DNA of 64,000 bases from the NCBI RefSeq assembly GCF_900105175.1, contig NZ_LT629771.1, positions 992,001-1,056,000 on the forward strand, read 5' to 3'. The DNA is from Jiangella sp. DSM 45060. Lineage in GTDB: Bacteria; Actinomycetota; Actinomycetes; Jiangellales; Jiangellaceae. The stretch's first letter is position 1, and each line of letters starts with the position of its first letter. The position numbers and the translations under genes were made by a program. The notes under the pieces were generated by a model that saw only the letters and a program-made list of their open reading frames with translations, ran no database searches and was not told where the DNA came from. Positions 35,773 through 45,423 of the stretch are shown piece by piece.

Positions 35773-37884
35773 ATGGATCTGAAGGACGAAGCAGAAGCGC
35801 TGCTGCGGCGGCTGGTCGGCAACGACACGGCCGAGTTCCGCGACGGCCAGTGGGACGCCGTACGCGACCTGGTGGAACACCGGCGTCGCGTGCTGGTCGT
35901 GCAGCGCACCGGCTGGGGCAAGTCGGCGGTCTACTTCGTCGCGACCGGTCTGCAGCGGGCACGTGGCTCCGGCCCGACCGTCATCGTGTCGCCGCTGCTG
36001 GCGCTCATGCGCGACCAGGTCGCCGCCGCGGCACGGGCCGGGGTGCGCGCCGTCACCATCAACTCTGCCAACGCCGACGAATGGGGTGAGGTCGCCAAAC
36101 AGCTCGCCGACGACGCCGTCGACGTCCTACTGGTCAGTCCCGAGCGGCTGAACAACCCTCGCTTCCGCGAGGAACAACTGCCCACGCTGGCCTCCGGGTC
36201 GGGGCTCATCGTGGTCGACGAAGCACACTGCATCTCCGACTGGGGTCACGACTTCCGCCCCGACTACCGCCGCATCCGCGACCTCCTCGGCACGCTCCCG
36301 GCCGGCACCCCGGTGCTGGCGACGACGGCCACGGCGAACGCCCGCGTCGTGGCCGACGTCGCCGAGCAGCTGGGCGCCGGGGGAGCCGAGGTCACCACCA
36401 TCCGCGGCTCGCTGGCGCGCGAGAGCCTGCGCCTGGGTGTGCTCTCGCTCGACGACGCCGAGCACAGGCTGGCCTGGCTGTCCGCGCACCTCGGCGAGCT
36501 GCCCGGCAGCGGCATCGTCTACACGCTGACGGTGTCCGCGGCGGAGGACACCGCGGCGCTGCTGCGCGAGGCCGGCCACCACGTCATCGCCTACACCGGC
36601 CGCACCGATCCCGCCGACCGCGTCGAGGCCGAGCGCGCGCTGCTGAACAACGAGGTCAAGGCCCTGGTCGCCACGAGCGCGCTGGGCATGGGGTTCGACA
36701 AACCCGACCTCGGCTTCGTCGTGCACCTGGGTGCGCCGTCCTCGCCGGTGGCGTACTACCAGCAGGTCGGCCGCGCGGGCCGGGCCACGGAGCGCGCCGA
36801 CGTGCTGCTGCTCCCGGCGGCCGAAGACCGATCCATCTGGCAGTACTTCGCCACCGTCTCGATGCCGCGGCAGGACCAAGCGGCATCGGTCATCCGCACG
36901 CTGTCGGCCACCGGCGACGCCATGTCCACGGCGGCGCTCGAGACCGTGGTCGACGTCCGGCGGACGCGGCTGGAGCTGCTGCTCAAGGTGCTCGACGTCG
37001 ACGGCGCGGTGCAGCGGGTCCGCGGCGGCTGGCAGGCGACCGGACAGGACTGGATCTACGACGCCGAGCGGTACGAGCGGGTGGCCGCCTCCCGCGACGC
37101 CGAGGCGCGGTCGATGCTCGCCTACCAGCGCGGCGAACAGTGCCGCATGGCGTTCCTGCAGGCCGCGCTCGACGATCCGAGCGCCGCGCCGTGCGGGCGC
37201 TGCGACGTCTGCGCCGGGCCCTGGTACACCGACGAGGTCCCGGCCGACGCCCGGGCGGCGGCGCGCACCACCCTGGCGCGGGCCGGCGTGCTGCTCGAGC
37301 CGCGGCTCCAATGGCCGTCCGGCATGGGCCGGCTGGGCGTCGACGTCAAGGGCAAGATCGGCCCCGACGAGCGACTCGAACCCGGCCGCGTGGTCGCCCG
37401 GCTCACCGACCTCGGCTGGGGCCAGCGGCTGCGCTCTCTGCTCGACGCCGACGACGCCCCGGCGCCCGAGCCGCTGCTGGCGGCCTGCGTCGACGTCCTG
37501 CGCGAGTGGCGCTGGGACCGTCGCCCCGATGCCGTCATCACGGTGCCGTCGCGGCGGCATCCGCAGCTGATCGGTTCGGTCGGCCGCTACCTGGCGTCGG
37601 TCGGCCGGCTGACGGACCTCGGCGAGCTGGAGGCGACCGGCGCCGGTCCCGCCGAGGGCACCGAGCCGGGCGGCAACAGCGCCTTCCGGCTCGCGTCCGT
37701 CTGGGATTCCTGGCGCGTCGGCCCAGCCGCCCGCGAGTCGCTGGCCGCCCTCGGCCCCGACCCGGTGGTCCTCCTCCTCGACGACGTCGCCGATTCCCGC
37801 TGGACCATCACCGTCGCCGGAAGGGAGGTACGCCACGCCGGAGCAGCACAGGTACTGCCGTTCGCCCTGGCCAGCGTCGGCTGA
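35773..37884 (+). CDS. RecQ-family ATP-dependent DNA helicase with phosphoribosyltransferase-like tail
   Basis: A 703-residue SF2 helicase. Motif I is TGWGKSAVYF (near residue 48), motif II VVDEAHCISDWGHDFRPDYRR (DEAH, near 155), with motif VI QQVGRAGRA (near 335). Cysteines in CRMAFLQ and CGRCDVC (about 460-482) form the zinc site. After about residue 530 a phosphoribosyltransferase-like domain follows (VPSRRHPQLIG; VVLLLDDVADSRWT), a layout known from actinobacterial RecQ-type proteins. It unwinds DNA in recombination or repair. TAGCGT (35760-35765) lies seven bases before the ATG, indicating a leaderless mRNA and fixing the start. Confidence 0.9.
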   Translation: MDLKDEAEALLRRLVGNDTAEFRDGQWDAVRDLVEHRRRVLVVQRTGWGKSAVYFVATGLQRARGSGPTVIVSPLLALMRDQVAAAARAGVRAVTINSANADEWGEVAKQLADDAVDVLLVSPERLNNPRFREEQLPTLASGSGLIVVDEAHCISDWGHDFRPDYRRIRDLLGTLPAGTPVLATTATANARVVADVAEQLGAGGAEVTTIRGSLARESLRLGVLSLDDAEHRLAWLSAHLGELPGSGIVYTLTVSAAEDTAALLREAGHHVIAYTGRTDPADRVEAERALLNNEVKALVATSALGMGFDKPDLGFVVHLGAPSSPVAYYQQVGRAGRATERADVLLLPAAEDRSIWQYFATVSMPRQDQAASVIRTLSATGDAMSTAALETVVDVRRTRLELLLKVLDVDGAVQRVRGGWQATGQDWIYDAERYERVAASRDAEARSMLAYQRGEQCRMAFLQAALDDPSAAPCGRCDVCAGPWYTDEVPADARAAARTTLARAGVLLEPRLQWPSGMGRLGVDVKGKIGPDERLEPGRVVARLTDLGWGQRLRSLLDADDAPAPEPLLAACVDVLREWRWDRRPDAVITVPSRRHPQLIGSVGRYLASVGRLTDLGELEATGAGPAEGTEPGGNSAFRLASVWDSWRVGPAARESLAALGPDPVVLLLDDVADSRWTITVAGREVRHAGAAQVLPFALASVG

Positions 37885-37931
37885 CCCACGCACAACTACA
37901 TAGTGGCAGTCACACACTGACCTGAGCGCGG

Positions 37932-38624
37932 TCAGCCGGTGGCGCCGTCGTCCGCGGAGTCCAAGGTGGGGGCGGTGCGGCGGATCACCTGGGCCAGCGC
38001 CACCAGGTGCACCAGCCGGGCCAGCTCGGAGTCGAGGATGCGCGGCCCGCCGTCGCGGCCGTACACGATGGCCTGACCGGTGTCGCCGACCGGGACGCCC
38101 ACCGCAACGACGTCATGCCAGGGTTCGGGCGCGTCGGGGCCGATGGCGATGCGCGTTGGTTCGGTGAGGGGCAGCCAGGGCGCCTCGTAGCCGTCGTCCT
38201 CGGGAGCGCCGCCGCTGGCCCGCTGCACCTTCAACGTCGAGCCGGCGGCCGGCAGCAGCAGGCCCCAGCCGGAGCGGAAGATGCCGGGCACGAGGTCGAC
38301 CAAGATCTCCTCGGCGCGGTCGGGCTCGTCCGTCATGGCCTCGACGGCCTCGAGGTCGCGGTGCAGGTTGGCGCCCGGGCTGTAGTGGCCGATGAACTCC
38401 ACCGTCACGTCGGGCACGGTCCGGCACGCCGTCACCAGCGAGTCCGGCAGCCGTCCGCCCGGCAGGTCGACCAGGAAGTCGTCGACGACGAATCCGTCGC
38501 CGCGGTGCTCGACGACGTCGACGCCGACGATGTCACCGCCGGCGGCGCCGACGGCCGTCGCGACGGCTCCGAGCGAGCCGGGACGGTCCGGTACGACCAC
38601 GCGCATGAGAAACGACACCCGCAC
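37932..38624 (-). CDS. ACT-domain amino-acid-binding protein (Rv3013-like)
   Basis: A 230-residue cytoplasmic protein with an N-terminal ACT domain (RVVVPDRPGSLGAVATAVGAAGG, residues 7-29 in part) and a central-to-C-terminal GAF-like region (about residues 105-215). ACT domains bind amino acids to regulate partners; no enzyme domain is present. The start is GTG 38624; ATG 38606 is an alternative. In mycobacteria the homologue Rv3013 sits between ligA and gatC, which matches the order of anchors here despite roughly 40 kb of intervening genes. Confidence 0.85.
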   Translation of the reverse strand: MRVSFLMRVVVPDRPGSLGAVATAVGAAGGDIVGVDVVEHRGDGFVVDDFLVDLPGGRLPDSLVTACRTVPDVTVEFIGHYSPGANLHRDLEAVEAMTDEPDRAEEILVDLVPGIFRSGWGLLLPAAGSTLKVQRASGGAPEDDGYEAPWLPLTEPTRIAIGPDAPEPWHDVVAVGVPVGDTGQAIVYGRDGGPRILDSELARLVHLVALAQVIRRTAPTLDSADDGATG

Positions 38625-38671
38625 AGAGTGACACAGTTCCTGTCACCACCGTGTTGCCGTCGCGAACGGTG

Positions 38672-39325
38672 TCAGTGCTCGGCCCGCAGCCAGGCCAGCA
38701 CGGCCAGCACCCGCCGATGATCGTCGTCGGACGGGGGGAGGTCGAGCTTGGTGAGGATCGACGAGATGTGCTTCTCGACCGCGCCCTGCGTGACGACCAG
38801 CAGCCGCGCGATCGCGACGTTCGTCCGGCCCTCCGCCATCAGCGCAAGCACCTCGCGTTCGCGTGCCGTCAGCGTCTGCAGCGGGTCGCGACGGCGTCGT
38901 GCGAACAGCTGCGCCACGACCTCCGGGTCCAGCACGGTCCCGCCGGACGCCACCCGCTCCAGCGCGTCGGAGAGGTCGGCCAGCGCCGACACGCGATCCT
39001 TCAGCAGGTAGCCGACGCCGCCGGCGCCGTCGGCCAGCAGGTCGCCGGCGTACGACTCCTCGACGTACTGCGACAGCACCAGCACGCCGGTCCCGGGCAC
39101 CGCCGACCTGGCCGACAGCGCCGCCCGCAGCCCTTCGTCGGTGAACGTCGGCGGCATGCGGACGTCGACGATCGCGACGTCGGGCCGGTGCTCCTGCACC
39201 GACCGCACCAGCGTCTCGCCGTCGCCGACGGCGTCGACGACGTCGGCTCCGGCCTCGCCCAGCAGACGGACGAGACCTTCACGCAGCAGCAGGGAGTCCT
39301 CGGCAAGTACGACGCGCACCCGCAC
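38672..39325 (-). CDS. NarL/FixJ-family response regulator (orphan)
   Basis: A 217-residue response regulator. The receiver has AED at residues 8-10, phospho-acceptor Asp54 (IVDVRMPP) and the late Lys in YLLKDR (about residue 108). The LuxR-type helix-turn-helix is at about 150-205 (LTAREREVLALMAEGRTN). No histidine kinase lies next to it. The nearest HisKA_3 kinases, which normally pair with this class, are the tandem pair at 51183-53692 that lacks its own regulator. Start is GTG 39325 or GTG 39319. The 301-bp gap after its start (39326-39626) contains no gene I can support. Confidence 0.88.
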   Translation of the reverse strand: MRVRVVLAEDSLLLREGLVRLLGEAGADVVDAVGDGETLVRSVQEHRPDVAIVDVRMPPTFTDEGLRAALSARSAVPGTGVLVLSQYVEESYAGDLLADGAGGVGYLLKDRVSALADLSDALERVASGGTVLDPEVVAQLFARRRRDPLQTLTAREREVLALMAEGRTNVAIARLLVVTQGAVEKHISSILTKLDLPPSDDDHRRVLAVLAWLRAEH

Positions 39326-39626
39326 AGCATGCCAGGTCAGTCCGCGGGCCCCACCCGCAGCGCCCCGCCCGGCTCATACCGAGCCGAGAACGGCGCCCTG
39401 GTGGCGCACGGGTGAAGCCAACCGCCCTGCGCCGAAGGGGCGCTCGGTTGCCTGCGCGGGACCTCGGGCACCCGGGCACCCTGCGCTGGACATCGGGCGC
39501 GCGGTCGCTTCTGCTCGACGTCGTCCAGAGCCGGTTCACCTTGCGCCGCTCGCGCAACTGCTCGACCCGGCTCGGTTCCGGCGGCTGGTCGTGGCTATGT
39601 AGCCGGGAACGTGTGGTGCGGTGGCG

Positions 39627-40226
39627 TCAGGAGGCGTGCCGGGCCTTGCGGTCCTGGTCGTCGTCGATGTCCTTGGCCTGGGCGCCGGGGGCCTGCCCGA
39701 CCGTCGCCAGCGGCTCGTCGGCGCGCGACTCGACCGCCTCGATCAGCTTGAGGTCGGCCTGGGTGTGCAGGATCGCCGCCTCGATGGTGAGCGCCGCGAG
39801 CGCGTCGTGCTGGTGGGTGCGCCGGCTGGTGCGCAGTGTCTGCAGTTCGGCCAGCCGTGAGTCGTGCTGGATGCGGCAGACCTCGCGAATGGCGTCGGGT
39901 CCGCGCCGTCCGGCGGCTAGTACCTTGAGGATGAAGTCGTCGCGGTAGCCCGACGTGCGGGTGGTGGGCGTGGCCAGCCACTCGTCGAGGTCGCTGCGGC
40001 CGGCCGACGTGATGAGGTAGACGGTGCGGTCGGGCCGCGAGTCCTGCGGCACGGTGTGTGAGCTGACCATGCCGTCGCGATGCAGCCGGTCGAGGATCTG
40101 GTAGACGTGGCCGATGTTCAGCCCACCCCACTGGGGTCCGACGGCCTTCTCGAAGTTCGCCTTGAGCTCATACCCGTAGCTGGGTCCGTCGGCCAGCAGG
40201 GCGAGAACGGCATGCTGAAGCGGCAC
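39627..40226 (-). CDS. PadR-family transcriptional regulator
   Basis: A 199-residue PadR regulator. The winged helix begins PLQHAVLALLADGPSYGYEL, the standard family start, with NIGHVYQILDRLHRDGMV in the recognition helix and wing, followed by a long C-terminal coiled-coil domain (PadR_C-like). GTG 40226 is chosen because TACAGT on the minus strand lies six bases upstream (leaderless) and the family start matches; ATG 40265 would add 13 residues. It is divergent from the ABC ATPase gene at 40455 and probably represses it. Confidence 0.85.
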   Translation of the reverse strand: MPLQHAVLALLADGPSYGYELKANFEKAVGPQWGGLNIGHVYQILDRLHRDGMVSSHTVPQDSRPDRTVYLITSAGRSDLDEWLATPTTRTSGYRDDFILKVLAAGRRGPDAIREVCRIQHDSRLAELQTLRTSRRTHQHDALAALTIEAAILHTQADLKLIEAVESRADEPLATVGQAPGAQAKDIDDDQDRKARHAS

Positions 40227-40454
40227 ACCATCACTGTAAGGGTGAACACGTCGTTCCATCGACATTCGCGCGACGTAATCCGTGGTCGTGGCGGCTGTCA
40301 TGTCACCGCGCAGCACCTCGGAGCAGGTCGGAGGCCGAATCGACGCTCCGGGACACGCCGCGGCGGGCGCGGTTCGGGACACGTGGGGTTGCGCGGGGGT
40401 GAGAGAATCAGCCCTGGCCGTTTGTCGTGCTGAGCCGAAGGTCATGATGATCAG

Positions 40455-41243
40455 ATGAGACGGCAGGGTCCCAGCGACGCTGCGGACGTCCGGTCGGGGG
40501 GACACGACCGGTTCCCGGGTGCGCCCATCTCGCTGAACGACGTCACCCGCTTCTACCGCCAGGGTGGCGCGCAGGTGCCCGCCCTCGTCGACGTCACGCT
40601 CGACGTCCGCGCCGGCGAGACGGTCGCCGTCGTCGGCCCGTCGGGGTCCGGCAAGTCGACGCTGCTGCACGTCATCGGCGGCATCGACCGGCCCGACTCC
40701 GGCACCGTCATGGTCGGCGGCACCCGGGTCGAGCAGCTCTCGCGGCGCGCCGCGGCGGCGTTCCGGCGCGGCGTCGGCTTCGTCTTCCAGCACTACCACC
40801 TGCTGCCGCAGCTGAGCGCGCTCGACAACGTCGTGGTGCCGCTGATGCCGATCCAGGTCCGCTTCGACCGGCACGAGCGGGCCCGCGAGCTGCTCGACGC
40901 GGTCGGGCTCGGCGACCGCGCCGCCGCCCGCGTCGCCGATCTCTCCGGCGGCGAGCAGCAGCGCGTGGCGATCGCCCGCGCTCTGGTCGCCCGGCCGAAG
41001 CTGCTGCTCGCCGACGAACCCACCGGCGCGCTGGACTCCCGCACCGGCGACGAGGTGCTCGACCTGCTGGCGCAGGTGCAGGCCGACTACGGGATGACGC
41101 TGGTCCTGGCGACGCACGAGGCGGCGGTGGCGGCCCAGTGCTCGCGGCTGATCAGCCTGCGCGACGGCACGGTCGTCGCCGATCACGCGCTGTGGGATCC
41201 GCAGCCGGACGAGACGCTGCGCCGGGCGACCGGTCTCGGCTGA
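40455..41243 (+). CDS. ABC transporter ATP-binding protein (LolD/MacB type)
   Basis: A 262-residue ATPase. Walker A is GPSGSGKS (residues 61-68), the Q-loop [10 protein letters not shown] (about 107), signature LSGGEQQR (about 160) and Walker [13 protein letters not shown] (about 182-193). The His switch is in LATHEAA. Lol/MacB-type ATPases pair with FtsX-like permeases that act mechanically on lipids, lipoproteins or peptides; the permease at 42021 is the natural partner but is separated by about 780 bp of repeats. CATGAT six bases before the ATG is a weak leaderless promoter. A divergent PadR gene probably regulates it. Confidence 0.9.
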   Translation: MRRQGPSDAADVRSGGHDRFPGAPISLNDVTRFYRQGGAQVPALVDVTLDVRAGETVAVVGPSGSGKSTLLHVIGGIDRPDSGTVMVGGTRVEQLSRRAAAAFRRGVGFVFQHYHLLPQLSALDNVVVPLMPIQVRFDRHERARELLDAVGLGDRAAARVADLSGGEQQRVAIARALVARPKLLLADEPTGALDSRTGDEVLDLLAQVQADYGMTLVLATHEAAVAAQCSRLISLRDGTVVADHALWDPQPDETLRRATGLG

Positions 41244-41329
41244 CTGGCCCATTCGGGGCCGATCGCGGATCAACTCCGGCTCCGGCCCGGCCTATTTCTG
41301 GTGCGGTCGGCGATCGTGGAGATGCGACG

Positions 41330-41725
41330 GCCTCTGCGGGCGGCGGGCGCGAGCCAGCGACCGCAGGGCAGGCGGCGGGCCGGCAGCAGACAGGCACGCG
41401 GCGGGCCGGCAGGCGGTGATGGGCGGGGCAGGCGGTGGGCCGGCGGGCGGTGGTCGGTGGTCGCGGGGCAGGCGGCAGGCCTGTGGTTGGCGGGTGCGGG
41501 GCAGACGGCGGGCCGGCAGGCGGTGATGGGCGGGGCAGGCGGTGGGCCGGCAGTGGTCGGTGGTCGCGGGGCAGGCGGTGGGCCGGCGGGCGGTGGTCTG
41601 TGGTCGGTGGTCGCGGGGCAGGCGGCAGGCCTGTGGTTGGCGGGTGCGGGGCAGGCGGTGGGCCAGCGGACGGTGGTCGGTGGTCGCGGGGCAGGCGGGT
41701 GCCGAACAGGCGGCGGTCGGTGGGA
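41330..41725 (+). repeat. GC-rich degenerate tandem repeats between the ATPase and permease genes
   Basis: Many short ggcaggcggcgggccggc-type units. A block of about 52 bp beginning tggtcggtggtcgcggggcagg occurs at 41451 and again at 41601, exactly 150 bp apart. Open frames on both strands are Gly/Ala/Arg- or Pro-rich artefacts, so I call no gene. Confidence 0.75.
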
Positions 41726-41745
41726 GGACGGGCGTCGGCGGGGGG

Positions 41746-41850
41746 TTGTGTGTCCGCCCCTTCGACTACGCTCCCGACCATGCGCCGGTACTGCGTGGCG
41801 TCACGTTCACCTTCCCGCCCGCCGCGCTGGTCGTGCAGGGGGTACGGCGC
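41746..41850 (+). pseudogene. Possible relic of a second ABC ATPase start
   Basis: One frame reads VRPFDYAPDHAPVLRGVTF then TFPPAALVV, closely resembling the beginning of an ABC-type ATPase domain (F-x-Y-x-P...P-V-L-R-x-V-x-F). It then loses similarity, with no Walker A. It lies just before the FtsX-type permease. It may be the remnant of a deleted ATPase gene, or a coincidence of composition. Confidence 0.3.
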
Positions 41851-42020
41851 CATGCTGATCCGAACCCTCGGCGGCGAGCACGCCGGGCGCAACGCGAGCA
41901 AGTGGCCGCCGGGCCGCGGCGCGGATGCCGGGCGTGGGGCGGGCGTGTGGTGTCCGACAAGCGGTAACGAGGGCGGCGGGCCGTACCACCGCCGACCAGA
42001 CGGGGTCGAGGGGCCCGCCG

Positions 42021-44945
42021 ATGCCGCCGCCCGCTGAACAAGGCGGCACCCGGGCCCGTCTCCGGCGCCGCCTCAGTCGCCTCCGCAGCCGCAGCCGCAG
42101 CCGCAGCGCCAGCGTCCTCAGCAGCGGCAGCGACCTCCCCAGCCGCACCAGCCGCCTCCTCGCGGGCAGCAGCCGCGTCCTCCGCAGACTCCGACGCCGC
42201 GACGGGAACGGGCCGGCCGGGGTGGCGCCGCTGGTGCGGGCGCAGTTGCGCGCCCACTGGGGCCGTGCGCTGGCGCTCGGTCTCGGCGTCGTCGCGGCGA
42301 CGTCGGTGTTCACGGTGCTGACCGGGGCGTCGGAGATCGAGCGGCTGGAGCTGCGCGGCGAGGTGGCCGCCGCGCCGAGCCCGTACCACATCCTCGTCCG
42401 CCCGCCGGGCACCCGCAGCGACCTCGAGGCCGAGCGCGGCCTCGTCCGCCCCTATCAGCTGTCCGGCCAGTTCGGCGGCATCTCGATGTCCGACTACGAC
42501 GCCATCCGGGCGCTCGGCGGCGTCGAGGTCGCGGCGCCGGTCGCGATGGTCGGCTACGTCATGAAGGCGACTCAGGTCGCGATCGACGTCGGGCCGAGGA
42601 CGGACGCGGGCCGAGAGCTGCTGGTCGCCGACGTCGTCTACACCAGCGACCGCGGGCTGACGCGGATCGAGCAGCCGTCCGCCTCGTACTCGTACGTCAC
42701 CCCGAACACCGTCGCGGTGGTCGGCCAGATCAACGCCGGCGGTGAGCCGTACGGCGAAGCCGAGACGATGCCGGACGGCTCCACGGTGCTGGTCTGCCCT
42801 TACCGCCAGTACGGCGACGACATCGCCGAATCGCCGGCCGCCGCGGCCCGCGAGCGCAGCCGCAAGTGCTGGACCACCCGCCCCGGCGGCGACCCCGCCA
42901 CCCGCACCCTGCAGGCGCCGCAGCGGCGCACCGTCATGCTCGAGTGGTCGTTCCCGGTGCTGGTCGCCGCGGTCGATCCCGCGCAGGAGGCCGCGCTCGG
43001 CGGCGACGACGTGCCGGCGTCGCTGCGGGCGCTGGCCGGCCCCGCGCCCGCCACCGGCACCGGCACCGGCAGCCTTCCGGTCCCGGTCGTCGTCGCGGCC
43101 CAGCCGCACGTCGACGCCCAGGCCGAGGTGACGGTGCGCCGGCTGCCCGACGACGCGGCCGCGCGGTTCGCCGAGGGCCTGCCGCTGGACGAGATCGACG
43201 CGCTGCTCGCGACCCCCGGCCCGGTCGTCGGCACCGAGACCGTCACCGCCGACCGCGCCTACGAGGAGCTGATCGGGCAGGCGGCGGAGAGCCCGGTCGA
43301 CATCCTCGTCGACAGCTTCTGGACGACCGAGCCGACGAGGTACGACGTCGGCGCCGGCGGGGTGCTGCGGCCGCGCACCGTCGACAACTCGGAAGACGCC
43401 TGGCGCTCGTCGGTGCGGGTCGAGGGCTACGTGCCGACGCCGCCGCTGGCCGCCGACACCGGGTTCCGCCGGGTCCGCCCGCACCCCGGCTCGGCGAACG
43501 CGCAGACCGGCGACCTGCTGCCGCACCTGGGCATCGTCGGCGTCTTCCAGCCCAGCGACTTCGAGGCCGCCGGGTTCGACGGCGCGCACGGCCTGCCCGC
43601 GGCCGACCAGCGCAGCACCGCGCTGCTCGGTGACCGCAACCTGCTCCCGTCCGGCAGCCCGGCCGCCTACCACCTGGGCCCGCCGACGGCGTTCATGCGG
43701 CTCTCCGACCTCGACACGTTCACCGGCTCGGGCATCGAGCTGGCCGACCCGGAGGCGCCGATCAGCGCGATCCGGGTCCAGGTCGCCGGCGTCACCGGCG
43801 TCAGCCCGGTCGAGCGCGAGCGGGTCCGGCTGGTCGCCGACCAGATCCGCCGTGCCACCGGCCTCGACGTCGACATCGTCCTCGGCAGCACCGCCACCGA
43901 GCAGACCGTCGAGCTGCCGCCCGGCGAGCACGGCCGACCGGCTCTGGCGGTCGCCGAGACCTGGATGCAACAGGGCGTCGTCGCCGCCGTCATGCAGGCC
44001 GTCGACCACAAGAGTGTGGCGCTGTTCGTGCTGGCCCTGGCCGTGAGCACGCTGTTCGTCGCGAACGTGTCGGCCGCGTCGGCGCGGTCGCGGCGCGGCG
44101 AGCTGGCGGTGTTGAGCCGCATCGGCTGGGGCCGCGGGATGCTGCTGCGGCTGCTGCTGGCGGAGGTGCTGCTGGTCGGCGGCGCCGCGGGCGTCGCCGG
44201 GGCGCTGGTCGCGGTGGCGACCGGCTGGATCACCGGCCTGGAGGTGACGTTGACGCGCGCCCTCGTCGCCGTGCCGGTGGCGGTGTTCGTCGCACTGGTG
44301 GCCGCGGCGTGGCCGGCGTGGCGGGCGTCGAAGCCGTCGATCGCGGGCATGCAGCAGCCGCGGGCCCTGCCCGGCCAGCGGCCGCCGGTCGTGCGCGGGG
44401 TGCGGTCGCTGGCGGTGGCCAACGTGGTCCGCTCGCCGGGACGGACGGGGCTCGGCGTGCTGTCGGTGGCCCTGGGGTGCGCCGCGCTGACGGCGCTGCT
44501 CGGCATCACGCTGGCGTTCAACGGCGCCGTCGTCGGGTCCGTGCTGGGCGACGCGGTCTCCGTCCGGGCCCGCGAGATCGACTACGTCGCCGTGCTGGTG
44601 ACGATCCTGCTGTCCAGCGTCGCCGTCGCCGACGTCGTGTTCCTCAACGTGCGCGACCGCCGCGCCGAGCTCGCCGTCCTCCAGGCCGTCGGCTGGGGCG
44701 ACGGCCGGGTGCGCCGGGTCGTGCTGGCCGAGGCCGCGCTGATCGGCTGCACCGGCGCCGTCTGCGGCACCGTCGCCGGGCTGGCCATCGCCGCCGGGCT
44801 GGCCGGCGAACTGCGCGCCGAGCTCCTGATCGCCGCCGCGACGACGGTGGTCGGCGGCACGCTGGTCCCGATCCTCGCCAGCCTCGTCCCGGTCGCCGCC
44901 CTGCGTCGCATGACCGTCGCGTCCACCCTGACCCGCGACGCCTAG
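42021..44945 (+). CDS. FtsX-like ABC transporter permease
   Basis: A 974-residue membrane protein. After an Arg/Ser-rich cytoplasmic tail (RSRSRSRS, about residues 15-35) and the first membrane helix (about 85-105), a long extracellular MacB-type periplasmic-like domain runs to about residue 650. Seven further helices follow in two FtsX blocks, each containing a RRGELAVLSRIGWG- or RRAELAVLQAVGWG-type motif (about 690 and 905). It should partner the ATPase at 40455 to use ATP for extracting or exporting an envelope substrate. ATG 42021 with gagggg upstream is preferred; ATG 41925 is possible. Confidence 0.85.
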   Translation: MPPPAEQGGTRARLRRRLSRLRSRSRSRSASVLSSGSDLPSRTSRLLAGSSRVLRRLRRRDGNGPAGVAPLVRAQLRAHWGRALALGLGVVAATSVFTVLTGASEIERLELRGEVAAAPSPYHILVRPPGTRSDLEAERGLVRPYQLSGQFGGISMSDYDAIRALGGVEVAAPVAMVGYVMKATQVAIDVGPRTDAGRELLVADVVYTSDRGLTRIEQPSASYSYVTPNTVAVVGQINAGGEPYGEAETMPDGSTVLVCPYRQYGDDIAESPAAAARERSRKCWTTRPGGDPATRTLQAPQRRTVMLEWSFPVLVAAVDPAQEAALGGDDVPASLRALAGPAPATGTGTGSLPVPVVVAAQPHVDAQAEVTVRRLPDDAAARFAEGLPLDEIDALLATPGPVVGTETVTADRAYEELIGQAAESPVDILVDSFWTTEPTRYDVGAGGVLRPRTVDNSEDAWRSSVRVEGYVPTPPLAADTGFRRVRPHPGSANAQTGDLLPHLGIVGVFQPSDFEAAGFDGAHGLPAADQRSTALLGDRNLLPSGSPAAYHLGPPTAFMRLSDLDTFTGSGIELADPEAPISAIRVQVAGVTGVSPVERERVRLVADQIRRATGLDVDIVLGSTATEQTVELPPGEHGRPALAVAETWMQQGVVAAVMQAVDHKSVALFVLALAVSTLFVANVSAASARSRRGELAVLSRIGWGRGMLLRLLLAEVLLVGGAAGVAGALVAVATGWITGLEVTLTRALVAVPVAVFVALVAAAWPAWRASKPSIAGMQQPRALPGQRPPVVRGVRSLAVANVVRSPGRTGLGVLSVALGCAALTALLGITLAFNGAVVGSVLGDAVSVRAREIDYVAVLVTILLSSVAVADVVFLNVRDRRAELAVLQAVGWGDGRVRRVVLAEAALIGCTGAVCGTVAGLAIAAGLAGELRAELLIAAATTVVGGTLVPILASLVPVAALRRMTVASTLTRDA

Positions 44946-45035
44946 GGGCGTCGAAAGGCCGGCGGAGGCTGCGCCCGCTCCGCGGTGGGTCGGAGGTGCC
45001 GGTGGGTCTGCGCGCGCGGCGCCGCACGGGCGAGC

Positions 45036-45203
45036 GCGGTGTGTGCCGGAAGGCGGGCGGGTGGCGGGTGCGGAACCGGCGTCAAGAGCGCACGCGGCAC
45101 CGCACGGAGGGGCTGAAAGGGCCGGGGTGCGGCGCCGGGGTCGCGGTGTGTGCCGGAGGAGGGGGCGGTGGGTGCGGAGCCGGCGTCAAGAGCGCACGCG
45201 GCA
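45036..45203 (+). repeat. Direct repeat pair, about 60 bp
   Basis: Two copies beginning gcggtgtgtgccgga and ending caagagcgcacgcggca lie at about 45036-45099 and 45143-45203. They are non-coding. The rest of 44946-45423 is GC-rich, and I find no gene there. Confidence 0.65.
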
Positions 45204-45423
45204 TGCTTCACCGCCGCGAAGCGGAGCCGGCGCAGCACCCACTGCCCCCTCCGACCTCACAGCGGAGCCTGCGCAGCACTCGCCGTCCCGGCGCAGCCCC
45301 GTCCGGGCCTCCGCACGGGCGCGACGGCCATGGTTCGTCCGGGGGAGCGGGTGCGGACACCTTCACGCCATGTCGGATTGGTCCGATGTGCGGGATCACG
45401 TGTTCTCATCGGAGGTTCCGCAG

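Noticed and set aside
41152-41901. Pro-rich minus-strand ORF of about 250 codons
   Set aside because: It is translation of GC-rich tandem repeats and overlaps the end of the ABC ATPase gene.
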